DNA from: Siderastrea radians | Lineage: Eukaryota; Cnidaria; Anthozoa; Scleractinia; Rhizangiidae | Length of the DNA: 64,000 nt | NCBI GenBank assembly: GCA_964017195.1 | Contig: OZ024888.1 | Location: forward strand, 13,848,701-13,912,700 | Reading direction: 5' to 3' | In this document: positions 1 through 10,745 of the stretch, piece after piece | Position numbering within the stretch: position 1 is the first letter of the stretch | Layout: each line of letters opens with the position of its first letter | Translations under genes and position numbers: made by a program | Notes under the pieces: model-generated | Seen by the model: the letters and a program-made list of their open reading frames with translations, nothing else | What the model was told of the DNA's origin: nothing | Database searches by the model: none

Positions 1-840
1 TGGTGAAAAAGTCTACCAAGAAAAAGCGAAAAATAACGTCGTTCAGTCGAAGGTCCGAGAGCTACAACCATTGAAGGAGTAGTTGGCAAGACTGAGAAAA
101 GATGGAAGATTAGCAACATTTAAATAGCAAACAAGAACTTTTGATCGCCCTTCTTCCGTCTTTTCAGCCTCACAGAACAACCTCGCTCGTGTAAGTGAAC
201 ACTGAAATATAGGGACGAACGAGGCAAGGAAATCCATAAGCTATCAAACCCTTTCCCATGCTCTCTACAGGAGCATACCTATACATGTTGTACCATTTGT
301 GACGTCATCCATTTTGAAAACAAGGTGTTTTGACAAGCAGCTGCAACCTCGTTCCTAGGTGAAAAGGCACTGGGAACGAGTTTGAAGCAACTGGAGTGGG
401 AGGGAATCTAAGAATACATGGCTAAATTAGGACGACCACTAGTTCTGCCATGACAACAGTAAGGGTATTTCAACCAGAGTGGTTCTGTTCAAATTCTGCT
501 CGACAAAAAAATGGTTATTCTTCTGAATAATCATGCCCGCTAAGAGGCCAATTTTGCTCAAACATTAGTCTCAAAAAAGAGCTCATCTGCTCGATTCTGC
601 TTGGCAAAACAATATTCACAAATTTGTTTATCACAAAAACCCAGAAAATGCCCTATTTCGCCGGATTCAACCGCAAAGGCCTGTGCTGGTCCTGAAGCCC
701 TCCTCTGCTTGAAATTCTGCCAGCAGAACGTTTACAAGCCGAGTCCGGAGCCAAGGAACTGAATGACGAAAGAGTAAAACAGTTCAACCAAGGGAACTAG
801 CCTATCATTTGAAGACGTCAGATGTTTGAAAACTAAAAGA
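1..840. other. No gene recognised
   Basis: I see no supportable gene here. A short inverted motif lies near 346-382, ACCTCGTTCC facing GGGAACGAG. It resembles the tip of the foldback element at 35755 and may be a diverged relict of that family. Confidence 0.4.
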
Positions 841-842
841 TA

Positions 843-1170
843 GGATTCAGTGGAAAAATAAAGCATGGGATTGAAGGAAAACGACAAACAGGGAACTTTG
901 AGATCAAGTGCAAACCTTTAGTGAACATTTCCACCACCTGCTAAAAAGAAACTATATTTTAGGGTATGGAATTGTAAATTATACATAAAATTTATCCCTT
1001 ATTTATAGTTGCTGTTTGTGTATTTAAGGGATAGAAAGGTTAAATTTATAATTGAACATGTATGTCTGGAAAGATTTTTGAATACAACAATAAAAACATC
1101 ACCAACTTTAAGAGGCGCTCTATAGTCAAAGTAAGAAAAGAACAAGATTTGACTCCCATTGAAATTTTGC
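843..1170. repeat. Dispersed repeat, copy A (direct)
   Basis: This segment matches 1616-2345 in the same orientation, with scattered differences. Shared landmarks are the GTGGAAAAATAAAGC-like start, CTAAAAAGAAACTAT, the GGGTATGGAATTGT block, and AAATTTATAATT followed by CATCACCA. It has no recognisable coding content and no termini could be fixed, so it is an unclassified dispersed repeat. Confidence 0.55.
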
Positions 1171-1474
1171 ATGCAGGTACAGGGCTCAAAATAACTTTTG
1201 AACAATTGCCCAACATGTTGACCAGCCAAGCAAATTTTAGCTCAGTCACGACTCACTTTTGACAAGGTAAATTATTGAGAATAGTAACTCTGAAAGTCAA
1301 CCGAGAAGTCGCCAAGCAATATTTTTATTTTTGGGGGCACGATGGAATTTAATAGTCTTCCTTGCCATATTGATTCTAAGACTTTTTCTTATAGATGTTA
1401 AAGTTTTGTTTTATACCTTTTAGAGCCTTTTTGTATTTTATTTTTTCTTTTATGTACTTTAACAACAGGACCCC

Positions 1475-1475
1475 C

Positions 1476-1559
<84 letters not shown>

Positions 1560-1570
1560 TATTATTATTT
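1475..1570. repeat. (TTA)n microsatellite
   Basis: About 95 bp of nearly pure TTA/ATT trinucleotide repeat with a few interruptions. The poly-leucine or poly-tyrosine translation across it is an artefact of the repeat. Confidence 0.97.
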
Positions 1571-1615
1571 CAAACCAAAAGCCTGTCAAGCAAACCTATA
1601 TCACTTCACATTCAT

Positions 1616-2345
1616 TCAGTGGGAAAAGTAAAGCGATATGGGATAGGAGGGAAACGTGGTGGAAACTTCAAGGTCAAGTGCATACAGTTTGGCTTAATTT
1701 GAACTTAAAATTTCTACCATCTTCTAAAAAGAAACTATTCAAAATTGTCCCTGGGGTATGGAATTGTTCCTCTCTTCTCATCCTAAAATTGAAATACTTG
1801 TCACTATATAAAGGACTATATAAAGTACTAATTTGAAATGAATACTTCCAGCCCTTATTTCAGGAAAATTGAAGACCAAAGTGGGGGAGGGGGGGCATAT
1901 GTGCAATGGGGACTGGTTTTGAGGTACCATAGGACATAAATGTTTCCATGGGTTTTCCATTTGTGTCAATCTCTTCAACCAATTGCCAAATTGGTTCATA
2001 AAAGAAGGGGCAATACTGGTTAACATGAAATTTATTGAAACAGCTGAACTTGTAAAACTAACCCAACTCTCTCCTTCAGGTATAGCACTGTTGACATATA
2101 CACAGGAAAAAGTCAGAGTATTGGCAAAAGCAAAATACAGAAGGATAACTCAGCGGCAAGATTTCTACTACATAAATTATCCATACAATGTATCAACGCA
2201 TAATTTATAATTATTCTGTTTTCTATGTGAGGAATAGACTTGGAAAGGTGAAATTTATAATTAAAGATGTGTGTTTGGATAAAATAAAATAACACCATCA
2301 CCAGCCTTAAAAGTAGCTCTCCATGAATTAGTTAAAAGATCACAA
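1616..2345. repeat. Dispersed repeat, copy B (direct)
   Basis: Diverged, longer relative of the repeat at 843-1170 in the same orientation. The extra central sequence includes a G-run near 1885-1895. No intact coding region is recognised. Confidence 0.5.
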
Positions 2346-2449
2346 TTAAAGGGCTTGGTGCAAAAAGGGTGTAAGTGATGATTTGAGATTAAAATCGAAA
2401 TTGATGCTATTCACCTGAACATTGGCACACAGGCTGGTTTTCATACAAC

Positions 2450-2620
2450 TTATTCCAAAATAGCAGGAAATACATTATTCTTTTGTCTCCATGTTAATTG
2501 GCCCTTGTTGCCTCATTTTAAGCCAAATATTCCTTTGAATTCTACAGATGGGATTAAGGCAACAAGGGCCAATTAACAATGAGACAAAGGAGTGATGTAT
2601 TTTCTGTCAATTTGGAATAA
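2450..2620. mobile_element. Short palindromic MITE
   Basis: It begins TTATTCCAAA and ends TTTGGAATAA. The arms also share GGAAATACAT and TTTGTCTC, and CAACAAGGGCCAATTAAC pairs near the centre. It interrupts the left arm of the foldback at 2341-3680, so it inserted later. No coding capacity. Confidence 0.7.
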
Positions 2621-2831
2621 GGTGTATAAAAGGAACATTGCTGTGCATTTATTTCTTGACCTGAGATCTTAAATTCAAAGAATTAGCATATTACTTTTGC
2701 TTATAAATTTTTATTGAACTGAACTCACTCAAGTGAAGTGTGAATGATTTCTTTTGTTCTCTGCCTGAACTGAAACAAAGGAATTCAAACTAGAATCTGC
2801 TAACCTGTTGTTTTCTTTGCATCAGTTTTAA

Positions 2832-3487
2832 GGTTACTCCAGACCTTTGCAGGTGTCCTCAGGGAATAATTCGTACATGTGCCATTTTAAAGAAAAACAT
2901 GGCAAACTACATATCGTTGGAAAGATTAAAAAATGTAGATTTTGGAAAAAAATATTTCTTCAATTCTGCAAAAGAACATCACAAACAACCACGAAAATGA
3001 CCATGTGCCATTCAATTGAATTAGTAGGGTATCAAATCCAAGCACAATGGCAAAATAACTGCACGGTGTTAATCACAATCATCAATCATCAAAAGTGTAT
3101 CAGCATTTTTTGATATTCTGCCTGGTTATTTTTTAATTAATCTGTCAAGTTCGAGCAAAAAAGAATGCACGATGGGCATTGCATTGAAGGTCGCCACGGG
3201 CGAAATATTATAAATTTCAAAAATTCAAATTTCACATAAATCTGCGAATTTTGGTACCCTATTAATTCATTTGTTTGATTGAATGATGCAGGGTCATTTT
3301 TGCAGGCATTTTCGCAATTTTCTTTCGTGGCATTAAAAAAACTGGCAATTTATGTTTTTTTTCAGAAATCTACATTTATTAAGCCTTCCAACAATATATA
3401 GTATGCCATGCTTTCCTTTAAAATGGTGCACATACGAATTTTTTCCCAAAGGACACGGGAGGACATCCGCGAAGGTCCGGAGTAGCC
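2832..3487. mobile_element. TIR element, 656 bp
   Basis: Inverted termini start GGTTACTCCAGACCTTTGC on the left and end GCGAAGGTCCGGAGTAGCC on the right. The inverted similarity runs about 150 bp inward, including the AAATGTAGATTT block. Flanks TTTTAA and ATAAGC hint at a TAA-type target duplication, but the match is imperfect. Non-autonomous. Confidence 0.65.
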
Positions 3488-4147
3488 ATAAGCAAAAATA
3501 ATATGCTAATTCAGTTACATTGAAGCTCTCAGGTCACAAAATAAAATGCACAACAATGTTCCTTACATGAAAACCAGCCTCTTTGCCAATGTTCAGCTCA
3601 ATAGCACCAATTTAGATTTCAACCTCAAATCATCATGATCACTTGTAAACACCCTTTTTCCACCAAGCCCTTCAATTTGGCTTTCCTTTACGCATGCATG
3701 CGTGTAGGTGGTCTCATTGAGGACATCAATTTATGTTGCTGTGGTTGGTCCAGAATTGTTTTTTAATTATTTAGGAGCTTAGAATTTCATGGAATAGGAA
3801 GGGATGTTAAGGGCTCAGTGTTTCTCGACAAGTCAACTAATCATTTGAACTGATCGATAAAGAAATGGACAGAATATACTGCTTAGAGTACTTCATACTG
3901 AACACCGTAATCAAAATAGCATAACCAAAGCCTGCCCTTGGATTCAGTAAGACTGGATTGACAAAAACTCATCTGTTCTTTCCAAAAAAGAAACCAAGAA
4001 CTGATAGAATACTCCAAAATGTGTGAAAATCAAAATCTAAAGCTATGAATGCTATAAGCTAGCTATGAATGCCATACTGTACAATGCCTTGTAATGGATG
4101 AGATTGTAATCCTATACTGCTTTTTTTGAAGGATCGTATCCAGACCT

Positions 4148-4385
4148 GGGGCCCATTTCTTGAAACTCCTGATAACTTTCTGGGCCCAGTAAGTATTTTT
4201 TTGAGGTCATTTATTTATCAGCTTAGGTAATTATTGGTGCAAACTTAGCAATATGCTTCAAAGAATCATAAAGATTAAAATTTAGCTTTCAAAATCGGTA
4301 AAAATTGTATAGCTATTGGAGATTATTGTGCACCTAAAATAGTTTTGGGCCTGGAAAGTTACGGGAGTTTTGAGAAATGGGCCCC
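4148..4385. mobile_element. TIR/foldback MITE, about 240 bp
   Basis: The left end GGGGCCCATTTCTTGAAACT is answered at the right by GGAGTTTTGAGAAATGGGCC. The arms are about 40 bp. The interior is A+T-rich with no ORF. A target duplication is not clear. Confidence 0.65.
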
Positions 4386-4439
4386 GGGCCTCTTGTATTC
4401 GTGATCAAGATCACCTTATTTTACATTCATTGCTTTTCT

Positions 4440-5260
4440 GAACCAATTTAGCTTGGGCTGACAATTCACTTCACTTCAGTTTAGTGTGCAGACCCAAATT
4501 TTTGAAATATCAGTTACAGCCTAAGATTTACCAACATGATTCCATTATATTATGATCTAACAATGATAAAGGAAATTCTCCATGAAACAACAGAGTACAT
4601 GTAAATTACTTCCTGAAATAGGAACGTTTGCAAAAATTTCACTGGGGTGTACAGGGGTTGCCTGGAAAATCAGGATCGAAGATCAACGATCAGGGACCAA
4701 ATTTAAGATCATGGATTGAGTCCGATCCTCGATACCTGATCCTCCATCATTTATCCTGATTCCTGATTTTCCGAGAAGCCCTGTGCAGACCCGAGCTCCA
4801 TCAATGTACACCAGCTTCAGTCGATCGTCCGTTATGATTCGCTCACTGTAATTCTCCCACGGTCAAGCAGTGGTGAAGGAAGTCAGTAATTACTCTTAAG
4901 ACTCGTTTATGGGCGAATTTCGGTCAACATTGCCTGATAAATTATGATGGAATCGTTACCTGCGCGGTGACACAACTTCAAGTTGGCTAGTGAAACATAC
5001 TTGGACCTTCAGCGTTTTCTGCCGACAGTGGGAGATAAGTTGGTGTCCTTAATGCATTCAGATCGTTATTATAACTTCTAATAGCTTCCTTATGAAGCTC
5101 TGCTTACCTGTACTTCCTAAAACAGTCAATAAATTGAGCTACAAACTCTTCCAACCACGATCACTACGATGCAACGATCGACGAAAAGTAGTGAATGGAC
5201 ACAAATTAGTGCCCAGTCCTTTCGCAGTGTTTCAGTCACGCAACGATTTGTGCCGCGCTC
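4440..5260. repeat. Dispersed repeat, long copy
   Basis: Matches 40080-40600 over its right two thirds and 30410-30640 over its left third, all in the same orientation. A shorter relative is at 15170-15296. Shared landmarks include GTCGATCGTCCG, TTATGGGCGAAT, CTTCAAGTTGGCTAGTGA and AACTCTTCCAACCACGATC. On the minus strand the 40.5 kb copy shows a possible exon between a CAG acceptor and a CAG|GTAAGC donor, so a duplicated host gene fragment is possible. A G-rich run follows at 5270-5305. Confidence 0.6.
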
Positions 5261-5578
5261 GTGCCGCATCGGGGTTGGGGCGGGGGGGATGGGGAGGGGG
5301 GATTTTGGGAGACCCTGAGGTTTTTCTTTGCCCCATGGACATAACAAACTGAATTCTACATTCTTCTTCTAACAACACTTTTCGAATTAAATTGATAAGG
5401 GTTTGCGAAGTCAAGGGAAAAAAAAAAGTCTGACTGGCTTTGTGTTTAATTCATAGGAATTTCGTCAAATCAGCTAGTACTCGAATCAAGATGACTCAAG
5501 ACTGTCGTTTTCAGTTGCTCAATGACCACTTTCTTCAGCCTTGAGATGGAAAGATGGGTGAATTCTGTAACCTGCCTA

Positions 5579-6355
5579 CATTACTTGGAAAAAATTTCGG
5601 ACGATTTTAATTTGGTCCGAAAATAAAACCGTCCGAAATTTTAAGCGTCCGAAATTTTTACAGTACAGTACAAAACTTTAAAGTACTTTAATTTCTTGGG
5701 GGACGCCATCACATATTCAAGGCCAGTATACATGATATAGGCTTTGCTCAGATGTCGTGATTTTATGAAAGACAAAAACATAGATAAATTCCATTTTGCA
5801 GTTGCTATTTCAATCTTCGATCCAAGCTCAGTTTTATGATAATTGCATTGCCAGCGTCAGGGTTGCTAGCCCTCTTCATTATAAATCAACACAATCGAAA
5901 GGTCCTCTTCATTGTCACTAGCGTGTGGTTATTCTTCATCTGTAGCTGTCGGTGACTGAGGTGATCGATCAAGAAGCTCAATTTTTCTTGAATAAGCTCT
6001 TTGAGACGATAAAGAAGAAACTGCTTACTGTGGTCAATTTTAAACGTAGCTCGGAGGACTATCTGAAGTCCTCCCGTTGCAATTGGAGAAGGTCTATGCT
6101 TTTCATCAGTTGAGACACTGCTTGAGAGTGACATAATCTTGGTTGAATTTGTGTTTTTTCCCTCGCTGTATCCGTAAAACCTTGAGGGTGCAGTAAAACT
6201 ATCATTTTCACAGATTTTACCTCAGTCTAATTCATGTTTTGTAGGCGTAAATTTACATTAGGCATGTTTCAGCAAACTGTCCGAAATTATTGTCCAAAAA
6301 GTGTCCAAAAATTAAACGTCCGAAATAAAACGTCCGAAATTTTTTGCAAGTAATG
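5579..6355. mobile_element. TA-flanked TIR element with subterminal repeats
   Basis: Starts CATTACTTGG and ends CAAGTAATG, flanked by TA on both sides, which suits a Tc1/mariner-like non-autonomous element. Both ends carry repeated GTCCGAAAT motifs in both orientations (5597-5655 and 6280-6340), like subterminal transposase-binding arrays. The interior holds a minus-strand ORF of 82 codons at 5886-6134, which I do not recognise. Confidence 0.7.
5886..6134 (-). CDS. Unrecognised 82-codon ORF inside TIR element
   Basis: The only sizeable ORF inside the 777 bp TA-flanked element. The predicted protein has a basic, leucine-rich middle (around residues 30-60) that could form helices. It has no DDE/D catalytic pattern, HTH motif or zinc-binding cysteines that I can see. 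It could be a transposase remnant, a captured exon or chance. Confidence 0.2.
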   Translation of the reverse strand: MSLSSSVSTDEKHRPSPIATGGLQIVLRATFKIDHSKQFLLYRLKELIQEKLSFLIDHLSHRQLQMKNNHTLVTMKRTFRLC

Positions 6356-6359
6356 TACT

Positions 6360-7539
6360 AGTTGTATCAATATGCGAGGAACAATTTCGTCAATTTCCAA
6401 AAAAATGAAAGTCATAAAATAGCGAATCCCGAAATTAATTCCAATCAGTCTCTTAACTATTCACAAAAATGTATATGCTGTTACCTCTTCTAAGTTTCAC
6501 TTCATGCACCACAAAAATGATATAATCAGGGGTACATTTAATATAACACAACTGGCAAAACTTTGAAAACAGCACGTCACTCTCGCGAAAGTGAAACCTT
6601 TGGTTTGTCAAAGACGGGATTATCTATCTCACCTATTCATAAATATGTCATTAAGTAACGCAAGCAAGGGTAAATTATTCAATTGCTTATTTTGCTTTTG
6701 TTGACTTACAGAAACAATCGATACTATTTGGCATGAAGGTTCGTTCCTTAAATTAACTTACAACAAAATAGACTGCCGTTTCTTTCATCTAGCCTCGGCC
6801 ATGTACCATGAATTAAAATGCATCGTTAGATATGGTGGGCAAACAACCAGTTTATTTGATTGAGTAGGGATAAAAGACCACAGGACACCCAAGCGTAATA
6901 TAAGAGATTAAATGGCCGAAAATCAAACTGAGAATTCCCATAGATACATGTAAATAAACAAGCTTTCAAAGGTAACACTGCTTTAGTATAAAGTACATAA
7001 AATGTTACTTGGTCTTGTATTTTGTCTGTGAAGGTTAAGCGCCTTTGGAGAGTTTTTAGTCTTCGTCACTAACAGTGCATAAGAGAAAGACAAGGTTATC
7101 CAGGTGATATTCTCTCTACTTTATTAAGCAGCTTTACGTTTTAAAGCTTATTTCTATTTCTCGAAAGGTAATCTCAGTTTGATTTTTCATACAGACTTTT
7201 GTGTTACGCTTGGGCTACCTGTGGGAAGACTGAGATATTTGACCGTGGTATTCTTGGGGACACGGGATGGTTTATGAAATTGACGATTGATTGGTATATT
7301 AATGATGACATGAAGGGAATTACGTTGTTGTAGCTTTTCGTCAAGTGGACGTAAACAAATTGTTGTGGCGCGGTCCCTGAATCAAGAGAATTCCAGAGAA
7401 TTCCCTTTCTCTACACAGAACACCACACAAACAGATGATGGATGGGTGTGGTTAATTCTCAAACTCGGAATTGTCTCTAAACGTACACTTCAGTCAATTT
7501 CAGGAAAACTACCTTTGGAATGACCAACAACCTAATATA
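6360..7539. other. Gene-less stretch holding one TIR element
   Basis: No coding region is supported. The only structure I see is the TIR element at 6878-7225. Confidence 0.4.
6878..7225. mobile_element. TIR element, about 350 bp
   Basis: The left end CCACAGGACACCCAAGCGTA faces TACGCTTGGGCTACCTGTGG at the right. Inverted similarity extends about 85 bp inward, including AATCAAACTGAGA against TCTCAGTTTGATT. No target duplication is evident and there is no coding potential. Confidence 0.65.
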
Positions 7540-7699
7540 CTCTTCTTCGATAGAATACGAGACCTACATTCTAGTGTTATAATTAATTTCCTTCATTCTT
7601 AGTAAGTATGTTTCCCCCTCCAATTGGCGCTAATTCCAGAATACTTTAACGACGGGGTGTTTAAATGGTACCTGTGCGACATTCATCCCACTACAAGAT
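7540..7699. repeat. Left part of zinc-finger-gene segmental duplication
   Basis: This resembles 23495-23620, in order: GAGACCTACATTCT, the TAATTAAT and CCTTCATT blocks, TTTCCCC, and the GTGCGACNTTCA block. The similarity resumes at 11602 after a 3.9 kb insertion. The stretch is therefore the distal 3' flank of the truncated zinc-finger copy at 12098-12337. Confidence 0.65.
7686..7699. repeat. Target-site duplication of retroelement composite, left
   Basis: TCCCACTACAAGAT is repeated with one mismatch at 11602-11615 (TCCCACTATAAGAT). On the minus strand a run of A residues directly precedes this copy, as expected for target-primed reverse transcription of an antisense-oriented LINE. Confidence 0.75.
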
Positions 7700-7843
7700 T
7701 TTTTTTTATTAACAATACAATCCATTACATTGCCTTACATACAATACTAACAGGACATTACTTACAATAATTTTACAATACCGCAATTAATGCCAGGCAA
7801 CTGCTTACATTTCATTTTTTTCCTTTTTTATCAGTAAGAGTTT

Positions 7844-9574
7844 TTAAAAACAATTGACAATAAAAACTAACGGTAAAAATTGACGACGTTTCGACCGCTC
7901 TTCGGTCATTATCAAGCGAAATGTTGATAATATGAATTTGCATAGATATATAAAGTGACAAAGGGGCAAAAATATGTAAGGAAAATGTATAAGGTAAAAA
8001 TGTGTAAAAGTAGCTAAAAGTATGTGTAAAAAGAATTTGTTAAACATTTCGTAAATGAGGCAGTCAAATTTGTTTCTACATTTCTTTAGAATTTTAAAAT
8101 TCTTGTTAAGATCCTTAGGGGCCAGAGAATGTTCCGAGCGAAAATGCTTGCCAATAGACGACGACACGTTCTTGTGCTCCTCGACGCGTTGATGCAAGTG
8201 CCGGCACGTAAAACCAACATAACCTGCATCGCACAGGTCACATTTAAAAAGGTAAACTAGGCACTGTTGGTTTACGACCGGCGGCTTGACTTCACGTAAT
8301 TTCAGGTCTCGCTCAATTTTGCGACTGACGAAAACGGATTCGATGGTGGTGTTAATTTTCTGGCTAAGGTCTTTCGGTTGGGTGCGAAGAATATCAGCTG
8401 AGGCTTGGTCTGTGAACGGTAGAACAACACGAACGGGCTCTGGACTATTGTTCTCCGTTGGTGAGGGAACGGGTTGTTCAGTGGCTTTGATGGCAATAAA
8501 GCGTGTAATGGTGGAATTTATTAGCTTATCTGGGTATTTAAGACGGGAGAACAACAACTTGAGACGATGGCATTCTTCAGAGAAGTAGGCCCAGTTAGAA
8601 GAAAGTCGAAACGCACGATCCAGCGTAGTGTTCAGTAGGCCGCGTTTATACCGATCTTCAACATGACTCTTGTAGTGTAACATTAGACCGGAGTTTGTGG
8701 GCTTCACATATACCTTTGTCGCAACGTGGGCAGATTTGTTGAGCAATCGTGTTCCGAGAAACGGAAGCATACGATTATTTTCAAACTCCATGGTAAACTT
8801 GATCGAGGAGTGACATTGGTTAAGAGTCTCCAGAAAGTTGTTGGCTGATGTTTTGTTAGGCATGATGGTAAATGTGTCATCCACATACCTCCTGTAGTAG
8901 CTGGGCATCTTTCCTTCGCGATCCAGGGTTTCTTCAATGCTGCACATAAAGACATTGGCGAGTAGGGGCCCAAGCGGGGAGCCCATGGCGACCCCGTCGG
9001 TCTGTTCATATAGTTGGCCGTTGAACAGGAAAAGTTGATCTTTTGTTGCCCCTTCTAGGAGATCGATTAGGTCCTGCTTACTGAGATTAAGATGGTGCGT
9101 TTCGTTAAACCAATCGTTAGCAAAAGCTTTGTCGGCTAGGATGTGTATTGTTTCATCCAGAGTTACATTGGTGAACAATGAAGAAACATCGTAGGAAACC
9201 AAAACGTCACCGTCATTGAGTGTCAGTGCGTTGACTTCGTTCACGAACTCAAAGGTGTCGGTTATCGTGTAATGATTTATGGCAAGAGGTTTAAGCTTGT
9301 CGTCTAGCCATTTTGCCAGCGCATAGTTGTAAGTCTGTGTAGCTGACAAAATAGGTCGCATAGCCAGCTTTTCCTTGTGTGTTTTAGGCAAACCATAAAG
9401 GTGAGCTAACCTTGAGCCAGATGGACGGACAGAGTCTGCAATCTCAGTAGGGAGAATTCGACGAACAAGTGTTTCTAAGTCCTTCTCCTTGCGTAGGAGA
9501 GGGTGATAGTGCTTGGGTGGTCTTCCTCTGCTTATTGGTCTCACCGGATCAACCGATCTAAATTTGTTTATCAT
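7844..9574 (-). CDS. Penelope-like reverse transcriptase with GIY-YIG endonuclease (5'-truncated)
   Basis: A 576-codon uninterrupted frame. Residues about 15-75 match the conserved Penelope segment before the fingers (RPPKHYHPLLRKEK, LYGLPKTHK). Palm motifs follow: SYDVSSLFTNV near 130, GVAMGSPLGPLLANVFM near 195 and the catalytic YVDD box near 230. The C-terminal quarter has a GIY-YIG-type nuclease: CLVYLFKCDLCDAGYVGFT near 435, then an Arg/His-rich helix and a terminal LIYEM glutamate segment. Family members are longer at the N-terminus. The frame starts just after LINE 3' sequence, so the upstream part is missing and the first residues are probably not native. The last ~60 residues read into the 3' region and are unlikely to belong to the nuclease. 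The element reverse-transcribes its own RNA and nicks target DNA. Confidence 0.88.
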   Translation of the reverse strand: MINKFRSVDPVRPISRGRPPKHYHPLLRKEKDLETLVRRILPTEIADSVRPSGSRLAHLYGLPKTHKEKLAMRPILSATQTYNYALAKWLDDKLKPLAINHYTITDTFEFVNEVNALTLNDGDVLVSYDVSSLFTNVTLDETIHILADKAFANDWFNETHHLNLSKQDLIDLLEGATKDQLFLFNGQLYEQTDGVAMGSPLGPLLANVFMCSIEETLDREGKMPSYYRRYVDDTFTIMPNKTSANNFLETLNQCHSSIKFTMEFENNRMLPFLGTRLLNKSAHVATKVYVKPTNSGLMLHYKSHVEDRYKRGLLNTTLDRAFRLSSNWAYFSEECHRLKLLFSRLKYPDKLINSTITRFIAIKATEQPVPSPTENNSPEPVRVVLPFTDQASADILRTQPKDLSQKINTTIESVFVSRKIERDLKLREVKPPVVNQQCLVYLFKCDLCDAGYVGFTCRHLHQRVEEHKNVSSSIGKHFRSEHSLAPKDLNKNFKILKKCRNKFDCLIYEMFNKFFLHILLATFTHFYLIHFPYIFLPLCHFIYLCKFILSTFRLIMTEERSKRRQFLPLVFIVNCF

Positions 9575-9648
9575 GTTATTTCCACAATCTAGCAGTTATA
9601 GTTACAGTTTATAAAGCACATAATTTAGCATAATTGTGGACTTAATTT

Positions 9649-10258
9649 TTAAAGAATCGTTTCCTCAAACATTCTCCATTTTTTCCTAAACGAATTCATA
9701 TTATTTGATTTAAGAGAAATATACCTTTCGGTTTGATATTTATTTAATAAAATTCTCTCAAAGTGGCTGAAAGATGGTTTCGTTTCTTTACACCGGCAAG
9801 TCCACAGGTACATTTTTCCTAAGATGAGTATAAAGTTTTGCAGATCCATCTCCTCCTCTAAGAACCCTAAAATAATCTCACAATATTTTAAGGAGAGGCC
9901 TCCGCAACTGTTCAGTTTATTTAAACTTTTGTCACAAACTTCATTCCAAAAGGAGGTCAAAAACAACAATCAAAGAAAATATGAGATATCGTTTCTATAG
10001 TCTGATGACAGGGGTTAGAAACATAGCCTATCTTACAAAGTAATTCATTTGTGTCATAGAATTGAATTTAATACTTTATATTGAAAGGAACGTAAATAAG
10101 GTTCATTTGCAGCTCTCAGTGGCATCACAAATGCCTCCGAAAGTTGCTTATCCTCTAGATTGAATTCTTCTCTCAACTTAGCCCATTTATTTGGTTTTTC
10201 GTATTTTTGCTTTATAAGATAGTGGTAATAGTCACGACTTGGGTAGAATGTGTTTCTT
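9649..10258 (-). pseudogene. LINE ORF2 C-terminal fragment, frameshifted
   Basis: The reading starts in the post-RT segment with an RDYYHYLIKQKYEKPNKW-like stretch. It continues through LREEFNLEDKQLSEAF and FQYKVLNSIL, a C-x-H/C zinc-finger-like region, and ends with MYLWTCRCKETKPSFSHFE and a basic tail, all typical of the end of L1/Tx1 ORF2 proteins. A one-base frameshift near 9964 separates 10054-10258 from 9649-9969. The upstream join at about 10238 goes straight into the endonuclease N-terminus, so the rest of the endonuclease and nearly all of the RT are missing. It cannot retrotranspose by itself. Confidence 0.8.
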
Positions 10259-10370
10259 GAAGGAAAACAACATCGGGTTTTTGTTTTCTGAGCCAAGTAA
10301 ATATAGTTCGTCCTTTACGATAATTGCTTATGCCTCTCGTATTTAAAGAAATAAATTTACCTCTCACCAT
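10212..10370 (-). pseudogene. LINE ORF2 start: endonuclease N-terminus
   Basis: Fifty-two codons beginning MVRGKFISLNTRGISN. They continue to KPDVVFLQETHS, the catalytic-glutamate motif (LQET) of the apurinic-like endonuclease/exonuclease/phosphatase domain. Around residue 44 the sequence switches to post-RT sequence in another frame and meets TAA soon after. Its start lies about 370 bp downstream of the former ORF1 stop, the usual ORF1-ORF2 order. Only the first fifth of the nuclease survives, so it is non-functional. Confidence 0.75.
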
Positions 10371-10745
10371 TTGTGATGATAAGACGTGTGAATTAGTCTA
10401 AATTTAGAAGAAGATGGATCTTTATATACCGGTTAATTACTGTAATCCACACAATTGAAATAGTCGAACGATGTAAATAAATAATACTAATGCAAGAAAC
10501 GTTTGAGGAAAACAAAATGTAGGACTTGTAAAGAATTGCTATTAAAAATATAGCGTACATAAGCAAATTGATTTGAAAGAGATATTGCTCAAAATTCGCT
10601 CTTGTGCAACACTGCACAAGTAATCCCAGCGGACATGAAGACATCGCGCAGATGATTTTTGCGCTGTGCTCGCAAATGTGGAAAAAAAAAGATCTCATCA
10701 TACTGCCATTTTACAAAATACAAAGTTAACAAAGCGGAAACCAAG

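Larger units (their letters stand above)
2341..3680. mobile_element. Old foldback element with two internal insertions
   Basis: The outer arms are inverted copies: 2341-2449 plus 2621-2715 on the left and 3488-3680 on the right. Both contain AGGGCTTGGTG, GAACATTGGCA and GGCTGGTTTTCAT. The left arm is split by a 171 bp palindrome (2450-2620), and the centre holds a TIR element (2832-3487). I found no convincing target-site duplication, so the outer limits are approximate. Confidence 0.6.

Noticed and set aside
1395..1631. ORF with poly-Leu and poly-Tyr
   Set aside because: Translation of a (TTA)n microsatellite.
8286..9009. 100-codon ORFs on both strands inside 7844-9574
   Set aside because: Alternative-frame shadows of the Penelope RT-endonuclease.
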